Source: Adineta vaga (taxonomy: Eukaryota > Rotifera). Taken from it: a stretch of DNA of 64,000 bases. The notes beneath the pieces are model-generated. The model had not been told where the DNA came from. It made no database searches and saw nothing but the letters and a program-made list of their open reading frames with translations. Position 1 is the first letter of the stretch. The number at the start of each line of letters is the position of its first letter. The translations under genes were made by a program, and so were the position numbers. The stretch spans positions 4,092,001-4,156,000 of the forward strand of contig CP075497.1 of the NCBI GenBank assembly GCA_021613535.1, given 5' to 3'. Below, piece by piece: positions 26,838 through 38,235 of this stretch.

Positions 26838-28608
26838 TTAGGCACGTTCACTCAATACTTCTCGATTTACAGCTGGTTGAATACGAAGACGTGGTTCAAC
26901 TTGTTTCCAATACGAATATTTATCAAGATTATTTATTGATTCAGCCAAATAAGTTCGAGCATCGACACGATATGGTGATATATCAATATTATCAGGTTCA
27001 AAACGACGAATTTTCAATAGATTTTCAAGAGCCTAATTAATAAAATATCATTAGGAGGTTTTTTCAAAAATAGTTTAACTTACTAAACATGCTCGTTCTT
27101 CATTAACATTTCCCCATACAAATAATTCCATTAAAGCTGAATTAAATTTAACGGCATCAGCAAGACTACATAATCCATCACCTTTGATATTATTCCAACG
27201 GATATCAAGACTAAAATTTAGCTATTTAATTTGAAATATTAGTCAGAACACGAAAACATTACCTTCGAAGTCTTGAATTTGAATGAAGTAATGCTGTTGC
27301 AATATGACCAGCACCTTCATCTTCTAATCGATTAAAAGCTAAATTAAGTCGTAGAAGACTACATTTTTCAAGCATAGGTGCTATATAAACAGCTCCATCA
27401 CGTGTAATTCGATTGCTAAAAATACAAATACATTTTTCTTCTTCTTCTTTTGATTCATCAATACTTTTAACATACCAACTAAGATCAAGAAAATATAATG
27501 TTTGATTATGTTGCATCTTTTGACATATCCACATAAATCCAATATCACGAATTTCATATTTTTGTATATGTAATTCTTGTAAAACGGTGTTTTTCTAAAA
27601 AGAAAAAAACAAATAGATTTCATTCATCGTTTATTTCCTTGAATAGATTATAAACTTCAAGCATTTGTGCAATATGAATCGCAATATCATCAACCCAATT
27701 TGTATGTTGATATTGTGGTACTGGACGACTTAAATCAACTGTTTTTAAACTTGGATTATAACGTAGAACAGTCAATAATGCAACTAAACTATTCATTTCC
27801 TAGTAAAAGTTTATATTGCATTAAATATTATCAATATGGATTAGAAAAACATACTAAATCACAATTTGCTAAATTTAAATGTTCAAGATTAATATTAATT
27901 TGAAGTGTTTCAGCCATTGCCATTCCACCTTCTTTACCAATATTATTATCAGCGAGTGAAAGAGATGATAGTGCTGTATTTGTCTATTTTATTAAATGAA
28001 AATAGGATGAAGATTTTCGATTTGAATTTCAAGTTTTACTTTGAGACTATTCGCTATACTCTGTGTACCTTTTCGATGAATATCATTTCCTTGTAAATTA
28101 AGAATGGATATATATTGATCATTCTAGATACGAAAAAGTTCAAAGATCATTCAATTAGCAAAGAAAATAATTGAATTTACGATAAGGAAATTTGCAAGTA
28201 GTCCAGCACCTTCATCTGAAATACGATTGTATCTAATAATAACATTTAAGAATATAAATATGTATTTCTTATTCGATATTTACCGAAGATCAAGATGAGT
28301 GATCATTGTAGCCGTTCTTAAAGCTTCAAAAATATGTGGAAGATCATTATCATGTATACGAAACTTGTTTAATGTTGGTTGATTTCCATTTAAAGGTAAA
28401 ATACGATCATAATTTCTTAGAAGAAAATCAAAAATGAATTAATCGCAATTCGAAATCAACATTTCTATATTTACTGATATGTTGATTCATCGATATAACG
28501 TAGTGATCGTTCACGAAGAGTGCTCAATGTTTCGACAATACCTTGATTAGGACGTTGTTTTGTTTTCGTTGATGCTTGTTCATAACTATGTTTCAATTCT
28601 TTGAGCAT
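26838..28608 (-). CDS. Leucine-rich-repeat (RNI-type) protein, LRRC34-like
   Basis: Ten exons (28475-28608, 28284-28415, 28181-28232, 28040-28123, 27855-27983, 27656-27799, 27476-27594, 27263-27415, 27084-27210, 26838-27032) give 422 aa. Repeats of about 28 residues follow L-x-x-L-x-L-x-x-N-x-I-x-x-x-G-x-x-x-L/I-A, as in ribonuclease-inhibitor-like LRRs. Examples are L-N-L-Q-G-N-D-I, L-S-L-A-D-N-N-I and L-N-L-A-F-N-R-L. At least seven repeats are visible. Introns fall at repeat boundaries. LRRC34 and related cilium or germline proteins are the closest match I can suggest; partners are unknown. The start is set at 28608 because a strong acceptor (AG 28616-28617) lies 7 nt upstream. Confidence 0.75.
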
Positions 28609-28898
28609 GATTTGTCTGTAAGAGTTTGTTAATGAGTTTTTTTTCAAATGCTAAATGACTACCATTAACATTACGAATAGACATGACGATAAACCTCTTT
28701 GAATGGTGTTCTATGAAAAGAAAGATGTCGGTATAGAAGAAAATTTTGATTTGAGTATCAAAATTATACAATGAGCAGTTACAGTATATCATATTTCATT
28801 TTTGTATCGTGTTCGAGCACGAAATTCTTATCTTAAGATCTTTACTGTATCATTTGCTTTTCATTTAGAAAGTCTTTTAGATTCGTGATAAACGTACA

Positions 28899-29167
28899 AT
28901 GAGTACACAGAAAGTATTTAGTGTTACTGGTATGACATGTCAATCATGTATTAAGAACATAGAACGCAATGTAGGTAAAATTGATGGTGTGAAATCTGTT
29001 CAGGTAAGACGGATAATGAGTTGAATAAAAGAATGATTCATATTTTGTTCATGTAGGTTTCATTGGATGAAAAAGAAGCACGTGTTGAATTCGATAGTGG
29101 AAAAACAAGTGAACAAGCTGTTATTGAAAAGATCAATGGTTTAGGATTTCAAGCACAAGAAAAATAA
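28899..29167 (+). CDS. Stand-alone HMA-domain copper chaperone
   Basis: Two exons, 28899-29003 and 29057-29167, give 71 aa, which is one complete heavy-metal-associated domain and nothing else. The metal-binding loop is G-M-T-C-Q-S-C near residues 10-16. It is followed by I-E-R-N-V-G-K-I-D-G-V and a final G-L-G-F-Q-A. ATOX1-type proteins of this size deliver Cu(I) to ATP7 N-terminal domains. The loop and flanks here (G-M-T-C-x-S-C, I-x-x-N-x-G) resemble the domains of the neighbouring ATP7 more than ATOX1 itself. It sits next to copper import and export genes. An acceptor AG at 28879-28880 precedes the ATG by 18 nt. Confidence 0.85.
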
Positions 29168-30244
29168 TTTTGTGAATTTTATTCGATTGACTTCAATGCT
29201 TTTCTTTTTCGTGATATTGACATTTACTTTTCTTTTTCTTCTGTCTATTTATTATCATAAACAAGTTTGCATATTTGAAAATATCATACATTGATACTTG
29301 ATCGAAATGTTAGAAAACTACGGCGATTGTGTTTTGATGATTCAATATTTAATCATCTTGATTCATTTCAAATATTTGCGATCGATTTAATCGTGTATGT
29401 CATTTGATGGATGTGTTTCGTATCAAGCAGATCGACTACTTCCTTTTTATTTCTCACGTTTAGATTTTGGTAATAAATATTTATAGATTCAGTATGAATG
29501 AATCGAATTTATCCATACAATATTCTTCTATCATATCCAATCTGTTACTTCCAAAGAAGAATATGGGATGCACATCTGATATTCTGACAACGATGACAAA
29601 ATTTACTAATCATATCTGCACATGTGAGAATGTCTATTCTTTGAAGAAAACCAACATTAAATCTACAAAATCTGTTCAATTCTCGTATGATAACATGGGA
29701 TATGGATAAATTATGCAATTGAATTCAAATATGAACACATTTAAAATAACACGTTTTATATACGTAATTTTCAATTTTAGACATCAATGATAAGAATCAA
29801 ATGCTTCGAAAGTTTTTTCATGTATATTGATGATGCTAATCTTAAACTACGATCATTATTGAATGTCAATATCGATTATATGAAGATAAAATGACATGAA
29901 GTTATTCGTAATCATAAGTATTTAGATGAACATTCATATACTATCTTTTTTATCAATGAAAAAGTCAAATTTATCGTTTGTTTACAAAGATAGATGTTCA
30001 TGGAAATTCTAAGCTGAAAAATGTCGTTTTAAACATTTAGATTATTAAAGTAAAGTGACAAAATGTAATTTTATTATTCTAAAACTACAACTATTTTATT
30101 TTTCATCAATATTGTTCAGTAAATAAGATAATCTCGATGTTTCTCTTGTACTGTTCGAGTTTAAATACAACTTAATATGTATACTTGCTACTGAATGACC
30201 ATGTATAATTGCAAAGATACATTATAAACAAAAAATGTGTACTT
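29168..30244. other. Intergenic region between chaperone and copper importer
   Basis: About 1.1 kb of AT-rich tail-to-tail sequence. The ORF at 29467-29709 shows no family features. No repeat is seen. Confidence 0.5.
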
Positions 30245-31040
30245 CTATGAACGACGATTTCTTTGAGTAGGTGGATTTACACGACTCCATGTAAATAACA
30301 AATGTCCAACACCAGTACCGAATATAATAGCAAAAAATAGATAAACATTAAATGTCATTGCGATGAGCATTAGACTATAACCAAGTGCTAAATTAATAAT
30401 ATAAAAAATACTTGATATTATTCGTTCGGAATAGGGCGAAGAAGTTCTTTGAAAAAGAAGAATAAGAATAAGCAATTTTTAATTAAATTGTCTGAAAGAT
30501 GATTTAGTTTACTTGTTTCTATTGGGAATTGTTGATGGAAGAGATTCAATATTCATACGTGCTAATTCATTTTCAATAGCATCATCTGAAAATCTAAAAT
30601 CAATAATTGAAAATATGATGAAGGGGTTAATTCATTTTAAACTGACATCGGTTGTTTTGTAAGTCGTTCTTCTTCGGCAAAACGATGAAATTCTTTAATG
30701 CCTTCATATAAAATACCCATTATGAATATAAATATCCATGAGATAACAAAAACTATTTAGAAAAACAAAAAATTAAAATATATGTAATAAATACACTATA
30801 AACAACTCTACTTGGAATAGAAATGGTCTCCCATGGTTCAAATAGAATTGTTTCAACAAAGCCTCCATGAAAAAACATCTAAATAGCACAGATATGTGTT
30901 CTCAGATGGAAAGATACTATGTATTGTAACTTTACCTTTGACATTGAATGATGATCATGTGTTGATGCCATTGCTTTTATTGATGATGTATTAAAATGAC
31001 CATGCATATGATTTGAACTATGAACGTGATGATTATTCAT
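30245..31040 (-). CDS. CTR-family high-affinity copper transporter (SLC31)
   Basis: Five exons (30936-31040, 30812-30878, 30647-30752, 30513-30593, 30245-30446) give 186 aa. CTR proteins form trimers that import Cu(I) across the plasma or endosomal membrane. The N-terminus is His/Met-rich (H-x-M-H, H-D-H-H-S-M). TM1 ends I-L-Y-E-G-I-K, a family signature. TM2 carries the M-x-x-x-M filter (L-M-L-I-A-M) and is followed by N-V-Y. TM3 has the packing motif G-T-G-V-G. The cytosolic tail lacks a clear H-C-H end and instead finishes with basic residues. The gene lies directly downstream of ATP7 on the same strand. The exon 3 donor (GTCAGT at 30641-30646) was chosen because it preserves phase. Confidence 0.88.
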
Positions 31041-31568
31041 ATTTCTTTTCTTCTCAGTTATAAGTAGGTATGAAAAACGTGTATGTATTCGTCAATATTT
31101 TAAGTTTGCGGTGAAGAGATAGAGAATGAAGCACTTCAAAAATATGCATTTTACACTACATACACGGTCAGTATAAAGGAAAGAAAGAAAGAAAGAAAGA
31201 ATGGATTGTGTATATTTGCATAAGAACTAACGTCTACTTATCACAATAGAATATGGTCGACTTTTATACCACTTTATGATTCTTTATTTTATCGGTCCCA
31301 TTTAGTATTGTTGTATATGCCACTTGAAATAACGAAAATAAAAATGAAAAAGATCGATACTGTTTGTGTTGATTATACATGAAACACTCGCACCCACACC
31401 CCACACCCTAATGAAAAGCGAAGTGAATCAAACTGGGAAATATTATTTATGTAATAAAGTTATATATAAATTAAAATAAAAACAAATAGTTGATTGTATT
31501 TTATTTGGTATCCTTACAAAAATATCACGCTTAAAAATATATGAATCGTTCAATATTTATTTGAACAT
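31041..31568. other. Intergenic region with GAAA repeat and C-rich tract
   Basis: Between the CTR start and the ATP7 stop. It holds a (GAAA)n repeat at 31176-31200 and a C-rich tract at 31391-31408, which reads on the other strand as about three TGTGGG-like units. Confidence 0.6.
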
Positions 31569-34500
31569 TTACAATGCAGTTATTTGCAATTCCATTTCTT
31601 CTTCTTTATGTTGATTGAGTGATCGTTCATCACTAAAGAATACAGTCGCTTTTCGTTTTTCATCCATAACAGCATTTTTTATTGCTGATATTGATTCCGT
31701 TACAATTTGTGATAATAGACTATTTTTAATACTTGAAATAATACTTGTTGCTTTAGATCGATGAATTGGTAAATTATCAATACCACGATGAACAACAATC
31801 CCAACTGATTTATTCAATGACCATTGACGATATCGACTGTCTCGTTCAAATTTCTCCATAGTTGGCTTTTTGAAATAACGTAAAAGTAGTGAAGAAACAA
31901 CGACACTAACAGATGACAATGCCATAGCAGCGGATGCCATCCAGGGCATAAGTTGAACACCAGCAGGTAGAAGAACACCTGAAAAAAGTGAAGTATAAAG
32001 GACTTTTTTTTTCAAACAAAATGATTTATCAAATTGACATACCAGCAGCAATGGGTATGCCGACTAAATTATATACAGTAGCAAATATAAAATTAATTCG
32101 TATACGCCATACAGTCTTTTTTGAAAGCATTATTGCAGCTAGAACATCAAATAATTCATCACGAATCAATACAATAGATGCTGCTTCGACAGCTACATCT
32201 GCACCCGTACCAACAGCAATTCCAACATCAGCACGTGCTAATGCTGGAGAATCATTAATTCCATCTCCGACCATGGCTATTTTCCCACGAGATTTTCCAT
32301 CTTGTTTTAAATTAGCAATAAAACGTTCTTTGTGTGTTGGTAAAACTTCTGCAAAAACTGTTTTAATACCAACTTGACTAGCAATTGCACGTGCTGTTTT
32401 AACATTATCACCTGTTAATAAAATTGTACGTAAACCAAGTGATTGTAATGCATAGATTGTTAACGAAGCAGTTGGTTTAACTTCATCAGCAATAGCTAAC
32501 ATACCTACGATTTTACCTATAAATAAAACATTCTTATAGATCTGTTAACTATCATATAATTGAAATTTTTACCATCAATAGCTACTAAAACTGCCGTATG
32601 ACCATCATGTTCATGAACAGACATTGTTTTATCAATTCCATCATCTACCATTAAATGATTACATTTCATCCATTCTCGATTACCAATAAGAACTGAATAT
32701 GTACGAGATGATTCTTCCGTAGTACTCGCTACTAAACAATTAATATGACTAACACGTGCTTGAAGACCATAGCCCCATAGTGCTTTAAAATCACGACAAA
32801 GACCCAATTGATCAGTACCAAAATGTTCTTTACAATGATTACGTACAGCTAAAGCTAATGGATGTTCCGAACCACTTTCCGCTGTTCCTACAAAAGTAAT
32901 CAAAGCGATCAATCGATGATTATATTCGTAATTCTTATTTACCCGCAATGGCTAACATTCGATCAAGAGTCATATGTGAATTTTGAACAAAGATTCTTTT
33001 ATCAACAACAGATGGTTTGCCTTTTGTTATTGTACCGGTTTTATCAAATACAATTGTATCAATTTTATGAGCAGATTCTAAAGGTTCTCCGCCTTTAATA
33101 AGAATACCATTCGATGCGCCGCACCTAAAAGATCAATTATGTAATTATATTTCTATTTTATTCTATTTTTCTCTCAGAAACCTGTGCCAACCATAACAGC
33201 AGTTGGTGTTGCTAAACCTAATGCGCATGGACAAGCAATTGATAGAACAGTAATTGCATAACGAAAAGCAAGCTCAAGAACAATTTCAGCTTTGGAAGCA
33301 TCGTATGTATTCGTTGAATGTCCATCACCATGTGAACTCTCATCCATTGTATGATAATACTAAATAAGAATTCCATTAGAGAACAACTCAATTTGAAACT
33401 TACTGATGAATATTTTTTAAGTGTATCAAAGATTGTAAAACCCAAAATGATATAGATAATCAATGTCAACAATGAAATTGAAACAACGAATGGTACAAAA
33501 TAACCAGCAACTTTATCAGCTAATTGTTGAATTGGTGCTTTCGATGTTTGAGCATCTTCTACTAAACGAATGATTTGTTTTAATGCTGTGTCTTGTCCAA
33601 CATGTGTTGCACGCATGATAATTAAACCATCGAGATTTTTTGTACCACCAACAATTTGTGCACCAATAGTTTTATCGATAGGCATAGATTCTCCTGTAAT
33701 CAAAGATTCATCACACGTTGTTGTACCATCAATAATTCGACCATCTGTTGGAATGGTTTCACCAGGTTGAACTTTTAGTAGATCGTCACGTTGAATTAAT
33801 TGAGCAAGAACAACTTTTTCTTCGATAATTTTTCCTGTTTCATCTAATTTAACCAATGTACCTTGCGGTGGTTGAAGTGACAATAATTTTTTTAATGCAT
33901 CTGACGTTTTTGCCTTAATTAAAATACATGATTTATTTTCAATATCTTCGATAGTTTATTATTACTTTAGCAGAATGTTCAAGCCATCGTCCCAAAGCAA
34001 CAAACATGAAAAGCACTGAAAAATGAAGATTAAATATATAAAAAGATTAGATTAGATATGTAAGTTTACTTGGTGATACATCAAAAAATGCCATTGGACT
34101 TGGTATTCTCATGATCATATTTATAATAACTACTACAATAGAATAAACATAAGCTACAGTTGTTGCTAATACAATAAGAACTTCCATATTTGCTGATTTA
34201 TGTTTTAATGATTTGTAAGCTTGAACATAAAAATATCGACCACTGATGATCTATGAAATAGAAATATCAATGATCAAATAGATTCTCCAACAATATTTGT
34301 ACGTACTTGAACAGGTGTAGCTAATAGGAACATGATTAAATTTTCAACTGATAAACCAGTAGTAACATGAGGTGCTTTTCGATGATCTTTGTATTTAAAC
34401 ATAAAAACAAGCATAATAATCATTGCTGGTATACCAAAAATAGCAGCAGTAATAAATGAATTTCGCCATCTATGAAGATTAACAAAAAATAATTCGATAA

Positions 34501-35947
34501 TATTTTCTGTTGATACACTTACTGTGTTGTGATACGTCGATGTGAACGAGCTAAATCTTCCGATTTTAAATTTTCCGTTATTACTGTTGCTCGATAACCG
34601 AGATCTTCCTATAGAAAGAAAAGAAAACAATATGATATCTGAATGTATTTAATGAGAGAAATAGATTACTGATATATGTTTAAGAATATCTCGAGGTCCA
34701 ATAATACTCGAATCATATTGAATTCGTCCACGATTAGTTAATAATACTACGTTCACTGATGTAATGCCCGGAATTTTACTCATATGATTTTGAATTTTAT
34801 CTACACATGATGAACATGTCATATTTTCAATCTACAAAGAGAAAAGTTCAAATTTTTTCCTTTTTTACTTCGTAAATCATTGATCTTACATTCACATCGA
34901 TGATTTCCATTCCACGTGCAACAGTGTCAAGTACTTCCGCTTGAAAACCAAGATTATTGATTAAAGTAGCAATTTGTGTTGGTAAAAGATGAGCTGAATC
35001 ATATTTAACTTCTGCACGTTGTGCTAAGAGAGCAACTAACACGGAATGAATACCTATTTCAACAAATATACGTATTTTGTTGTAAATTTACACATGTTAT
35101 CCAAAACAATTAATTACCTTCAACTTTGCCTAAATTTCTTTGTATACTATCAACACATGATGCACATGTCATTCCAAGAACAGTAAAATAACATGTTTCT
35201 AAATCGGTTTCATTATCTGGTTTAGACACTGGAGCTTGTCTACTTGATCTTTGAGTTATTTTTGTTTGTTGAAATTTAATTTCATCGTTAATAGCTAGAA
35301 GAAGGAAAAAAACAATATTCATAAGTCAGTTATCAATATAATCATAAGACTTACATCTAATACTTGTCCTACGGATTGAATTTTCTGTATTTGACGTTAC
35401 TAGAATATAAATGTTCCTCTTATGAAAGAATCTCTCTGTCGAAAAACATACCTTGAATATCCTCATTTGTTGCAATAACTTGTTCAGTATTTGAAATAGC
35501 AACTTGAAAACTAAGTTTTTCAATTTCATCAATAATATCATTCAATTGAAGAATTGAAGGATCATATGTGATCGTTGCAAGTTTATCCAAGAATGTCAAT
35601 TGAATATCAATAACACCGGGTAAATCAAGTACTGAACCACAAATATTTGAAACACATGAATTACAATGCATTCCTTCAATACGTAATTGACATTGAACTG
35701 ATTGAGAATTGGTTAATTGTACAGGATGACCTAAACGTTGAATTGCCGTTAGAAGTCCATATTGATCGAGTATAGTTTTATCATAAGAAAGTTCAACTTG
35801 ATTATTATCATCAATAAATTTACAGGATAGAAGACCATCAATCCGTTCACAAAGTCTTTCACATATATAGTCATGATTTGATTCATGAACTCCTCCTAGA
35901 AATATTTGAATTTGTAAAGGTTCTGTTGTCGTTATCGGTGCATGCAT
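31569..35947 (-). CDS. ATP7: P1B-type copper-transporting ATPase (ATP7-like), one-base frameshift at exon 11/12
   Basis: Fifteen exons: 35452-35947, 35355-35399, 35118-35294, 34890-35053, 34670-34831, 34523-34608, 34307-34469, 34070-34250, 33966-34015, 33404-33913, 33182-33359, 32943-33124, 32573-32887, 32043-32516 and 31569-31978. With one added base the length is 1197 aa. It pumps Cu(I) out of the cytosol into the secretory pathway. The N-terminus holds four HMA-like domains: the first lacks C-x-x-C, the others have M-H-C-N-S-C, M-T-C-A-S-C and M-T-C-S-S-C. Downstream are T-G-E-S (actuator), C-P-C in a membrane helix, D-K-T-G-T (phosphorylated Asp), S-E-H-P-L, T-G-D-N and G-D-G-I-N-D-S-P. 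The lumenal loop has His/Asp/Ser residues. Human ATP7A/B have six HMA domains. An acceptor (AG 35960-35961) lies 12 nt before the ATG. Confidence 0.93.
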
Positions 35948-36605
35948 TGAAAATTATATCTGAAAAGAGAACTAGGTGATCATTTTCAAAAGTTTCTCAT
36001 CAGAATTCTAAACATGTGCTATTTAAACATTTGTATACAAACTATTATAGGTATTTAATAATCATTTCAATCTGAATCTATACATTTAACTCGTTTTGTA
36101 TGAAACATCATCATAAAATAATTCAGTTGATGCATTTTGCTTGTCATAAAAAAACAATCTTCATTCAAGGTGAAATAAGGTTGATTATTTATTCTTTCTT
36201 TCTCTTTTTTGAGAAAAAAATACTTTGTATCTTTGTAACTAATCTAATATTGTATATCTTATCATGACGATGATAATAAAATACGAACAAATTATAACAT
36301 CTCGCATGATATTTCATAAGTGAAAAGGTTACATTTGCTTGCTACAATAGCCACTTGTTCTATATACCTGTAATGGAATAACGAATCCATTTTTAAATAT
36401 TCCATAACACTGTTTTGCATAAAACTAGTCTTTTTTTAAAAGTATTATTTATAGAAGTAAAAAAGTTCACCTTGATCAACAAGTAAACAAAAAGAATTTC
36501 TATTAGAAATGTGTTTTTAGATCACGCGGCATTGAAAAATAAGAAAATAAAAAAGCTTTGGGATGAAAAAATTATTCAAAAATATTAACAAATAAATAAA
36601 ATATC
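35948..36605. other. Intergenic region
   Basis: 5' region of ATP7 and 3' region of the glycosyltransferase. AT-rich, no feature beyond the acceptor near 35960. Confidence 0.5.
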
Positions 36606-37721
36606 TTAACAATCAATTGTCATCATTGCTGTTATGTTATGACGTAACTGAATAACTTTCCATGCTTTTCGATATTCATTATATTTCTGTTCGAGTGTAC
36701 GACTGAAACCAATATGAAATGTTGTTGAACATACAGTTAAAACAGGATTACTTGCCATTAAACATGAACAATTACCGAAAGGTGATTGTTCATACAGAAG
36801 TGGAATAGTTGTACATCTGACTTTAGCTGCTTTTGCTAAGAATCCCGATGCAAATACATCACCAATCCATACAACTTTATGTAATGGATAAGTATTCGCT
36901 GCATGAACAAGTTTATCACGAACATAATTCGACATAAACCAACCAAAACCTGAACAATACGGCGGAAGAAATGTATGCGGCCAAATCGTTTCATTAACAC
37001 CAAATTTTCCATTTCCACGTCCTGTTATTTGATATTCAATAGCCCATCCTCCACGAAAAAATGTTGTTCGATCCGACGATAAAAGACTTGACATAAGTAG
37101 AGGATCATATTTTAAAATATAAGACTCAGTTTTTGTAGTATTACTCACAAGTAATCTAGCCATGAACGATATTAACATTGTATCAACAATAAGATCATCA
37201 TCTGTTTTAAATAAATATGAAATATTTGGATAAAATCGATGTGACCATTGTAAAGCAGCTACTTCTTTATAAACAACATTTGCATATGTTTCAATATGAT
37301 TTATTTCAATGATATCACGATATTGTCTTCGTTCATTATTTACTTTCATTTGAAGTTCACCAGCATCGACTGTTGTACCGGATATTTCACCAATAATAAA
37401 TACAAAACAAGTTCCATTCTGTTTCGATGCCCATGTTGAACGAATTATTTCACGTCGTTGAAAATTATTTATCGATGATAAAATATAAACAAGTAGAATA
37501 TCATTCGATTGACATATCGCTTGATTTGATGTTAAATCGATATTTACACGAAAATATACTACAGGAGAATTATCAAAACTTGTTGCAATATCCAATAAGT
37601 TCGATGGTAAATTTTCAGTCAATTGACTACTATCAAACGTGATATATAAAGCAATTAGCAGTAAAACTATTAATGTGATACAGTATAAATTTAATGAACG
37701 ATACTTTCGAAATAACCACAT
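36606..37721 (-). CDS. GT31 family beta-1,3-galactosyltransferase-like enzyme
   Basis: Single exon, 371 aa. It is a type II Golgi membrane protein with a short cytosolic basic N-terminus, one TM helix (~residues 11-28), a stem, and a lumenal catalytic domain. GT31 enzymes transfer Gal or GlcNAc from UDP-sugar to glycans. Motifs: R-R-E-I-I-R-S-T-W (~89-97), the metal-binding T-D-D-D (173-176), F-F-R-G-G-W, P-P-Y-C-S-G-F-G-W-F (253-262), and W-I-G-D-V-F where family members have E-D-V (285-290). Several N-x-S/T sites are present. The missing acidic residue before D-V could change activity. Acceptor and donor specificity cannot be told. The absence of introns contrasts with its neighbours. Confidence 0.85.
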   Translation of the reverse strand: MWLFRKYRSLNLYCITLIVLLLIALYITFDSSQLTENLPSNLLDIATSFDNSPVVYFRVNIDLTSNQAICQSNDILLVYILSSINNFQRREIIRSTWASKQNGTCFVFIIGEISGTTVDAGELQMKVNNERRQYRDIIEINHIETYANVVYKEVAALQWSHRFYPNISYLFKTDDDLIVDTMLISFMARLLVSNTTKTESYILKYDPLLMSSLLSSDRTTFFRGGWAIEYQITGRGNGKFGVNETIWPHTFLPPYCSGFGWFMSNYVRDKLVHAANTYPLHKVVWIGDVFASGFLAKAAKVRCTTIPLLYEQSPFGNCSCLMASNPVLTVCSTTFHIGFSRTLEQKYNEYRKAWKVIQLRHNITAMMTIDC

Positions 37722-38235
37722 ACTAAATGTGTGATTAATTTCGAAGAAAAATTCTGAAAATCGAGAAAGAATTCTTCAAAATGTGACTCAATTGCAATGA
37801 ATGAATCAATAAATGATTACAATGTTCACTTTCTTTCCTAATATTTTGAATTATATATGAAACAAATGTCTTCTATTCGAATCACTCACGTGTTCATTTA
37901 TTTGAAGAAGAAAAAAAAGTGTGGTTCCTTAGAGCAGACAAGTAATCGAACTGATTTCTTCTCCACTTTTCTTCTGTAAACAAACGTTAATACAAAACGA
38001 TTTTATTTTTCTTCTATATAGTTTGAATTTTATGTTTCGTGATGCAAAATGTCAGTAGTTTGAACTTCATCGGAATGAAAAGATTGATTTTATTAAAGAG
38101 AGAACGAAACGATTACATTTTGAAAGATTCAAACAAAGAAAACATTATGTACTTCATTCGTATGTCGATCATACTGTGAAAATATATATTTTTTCAACAA
38201 CGAAATGAACAAAAATTAGATTAAACCTAATTTTT
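37722..38235. other. Intergenic region
   Basis: AT-rich, between the GT31 start and the PPCDC stop. No ORF or repeat of note. Confidence 0.5.

Noticed and set aside
29467-29709. 80-codon plus-strand ORF between copper genes
   Set aside because: No HMA, Cys-rich or other copper-related motif; AT-driven composition.
31988-32377. 129-codon ORF on the plus strand
   Set aside because: Antisense shadow of the conserved P-type ATPase exon.
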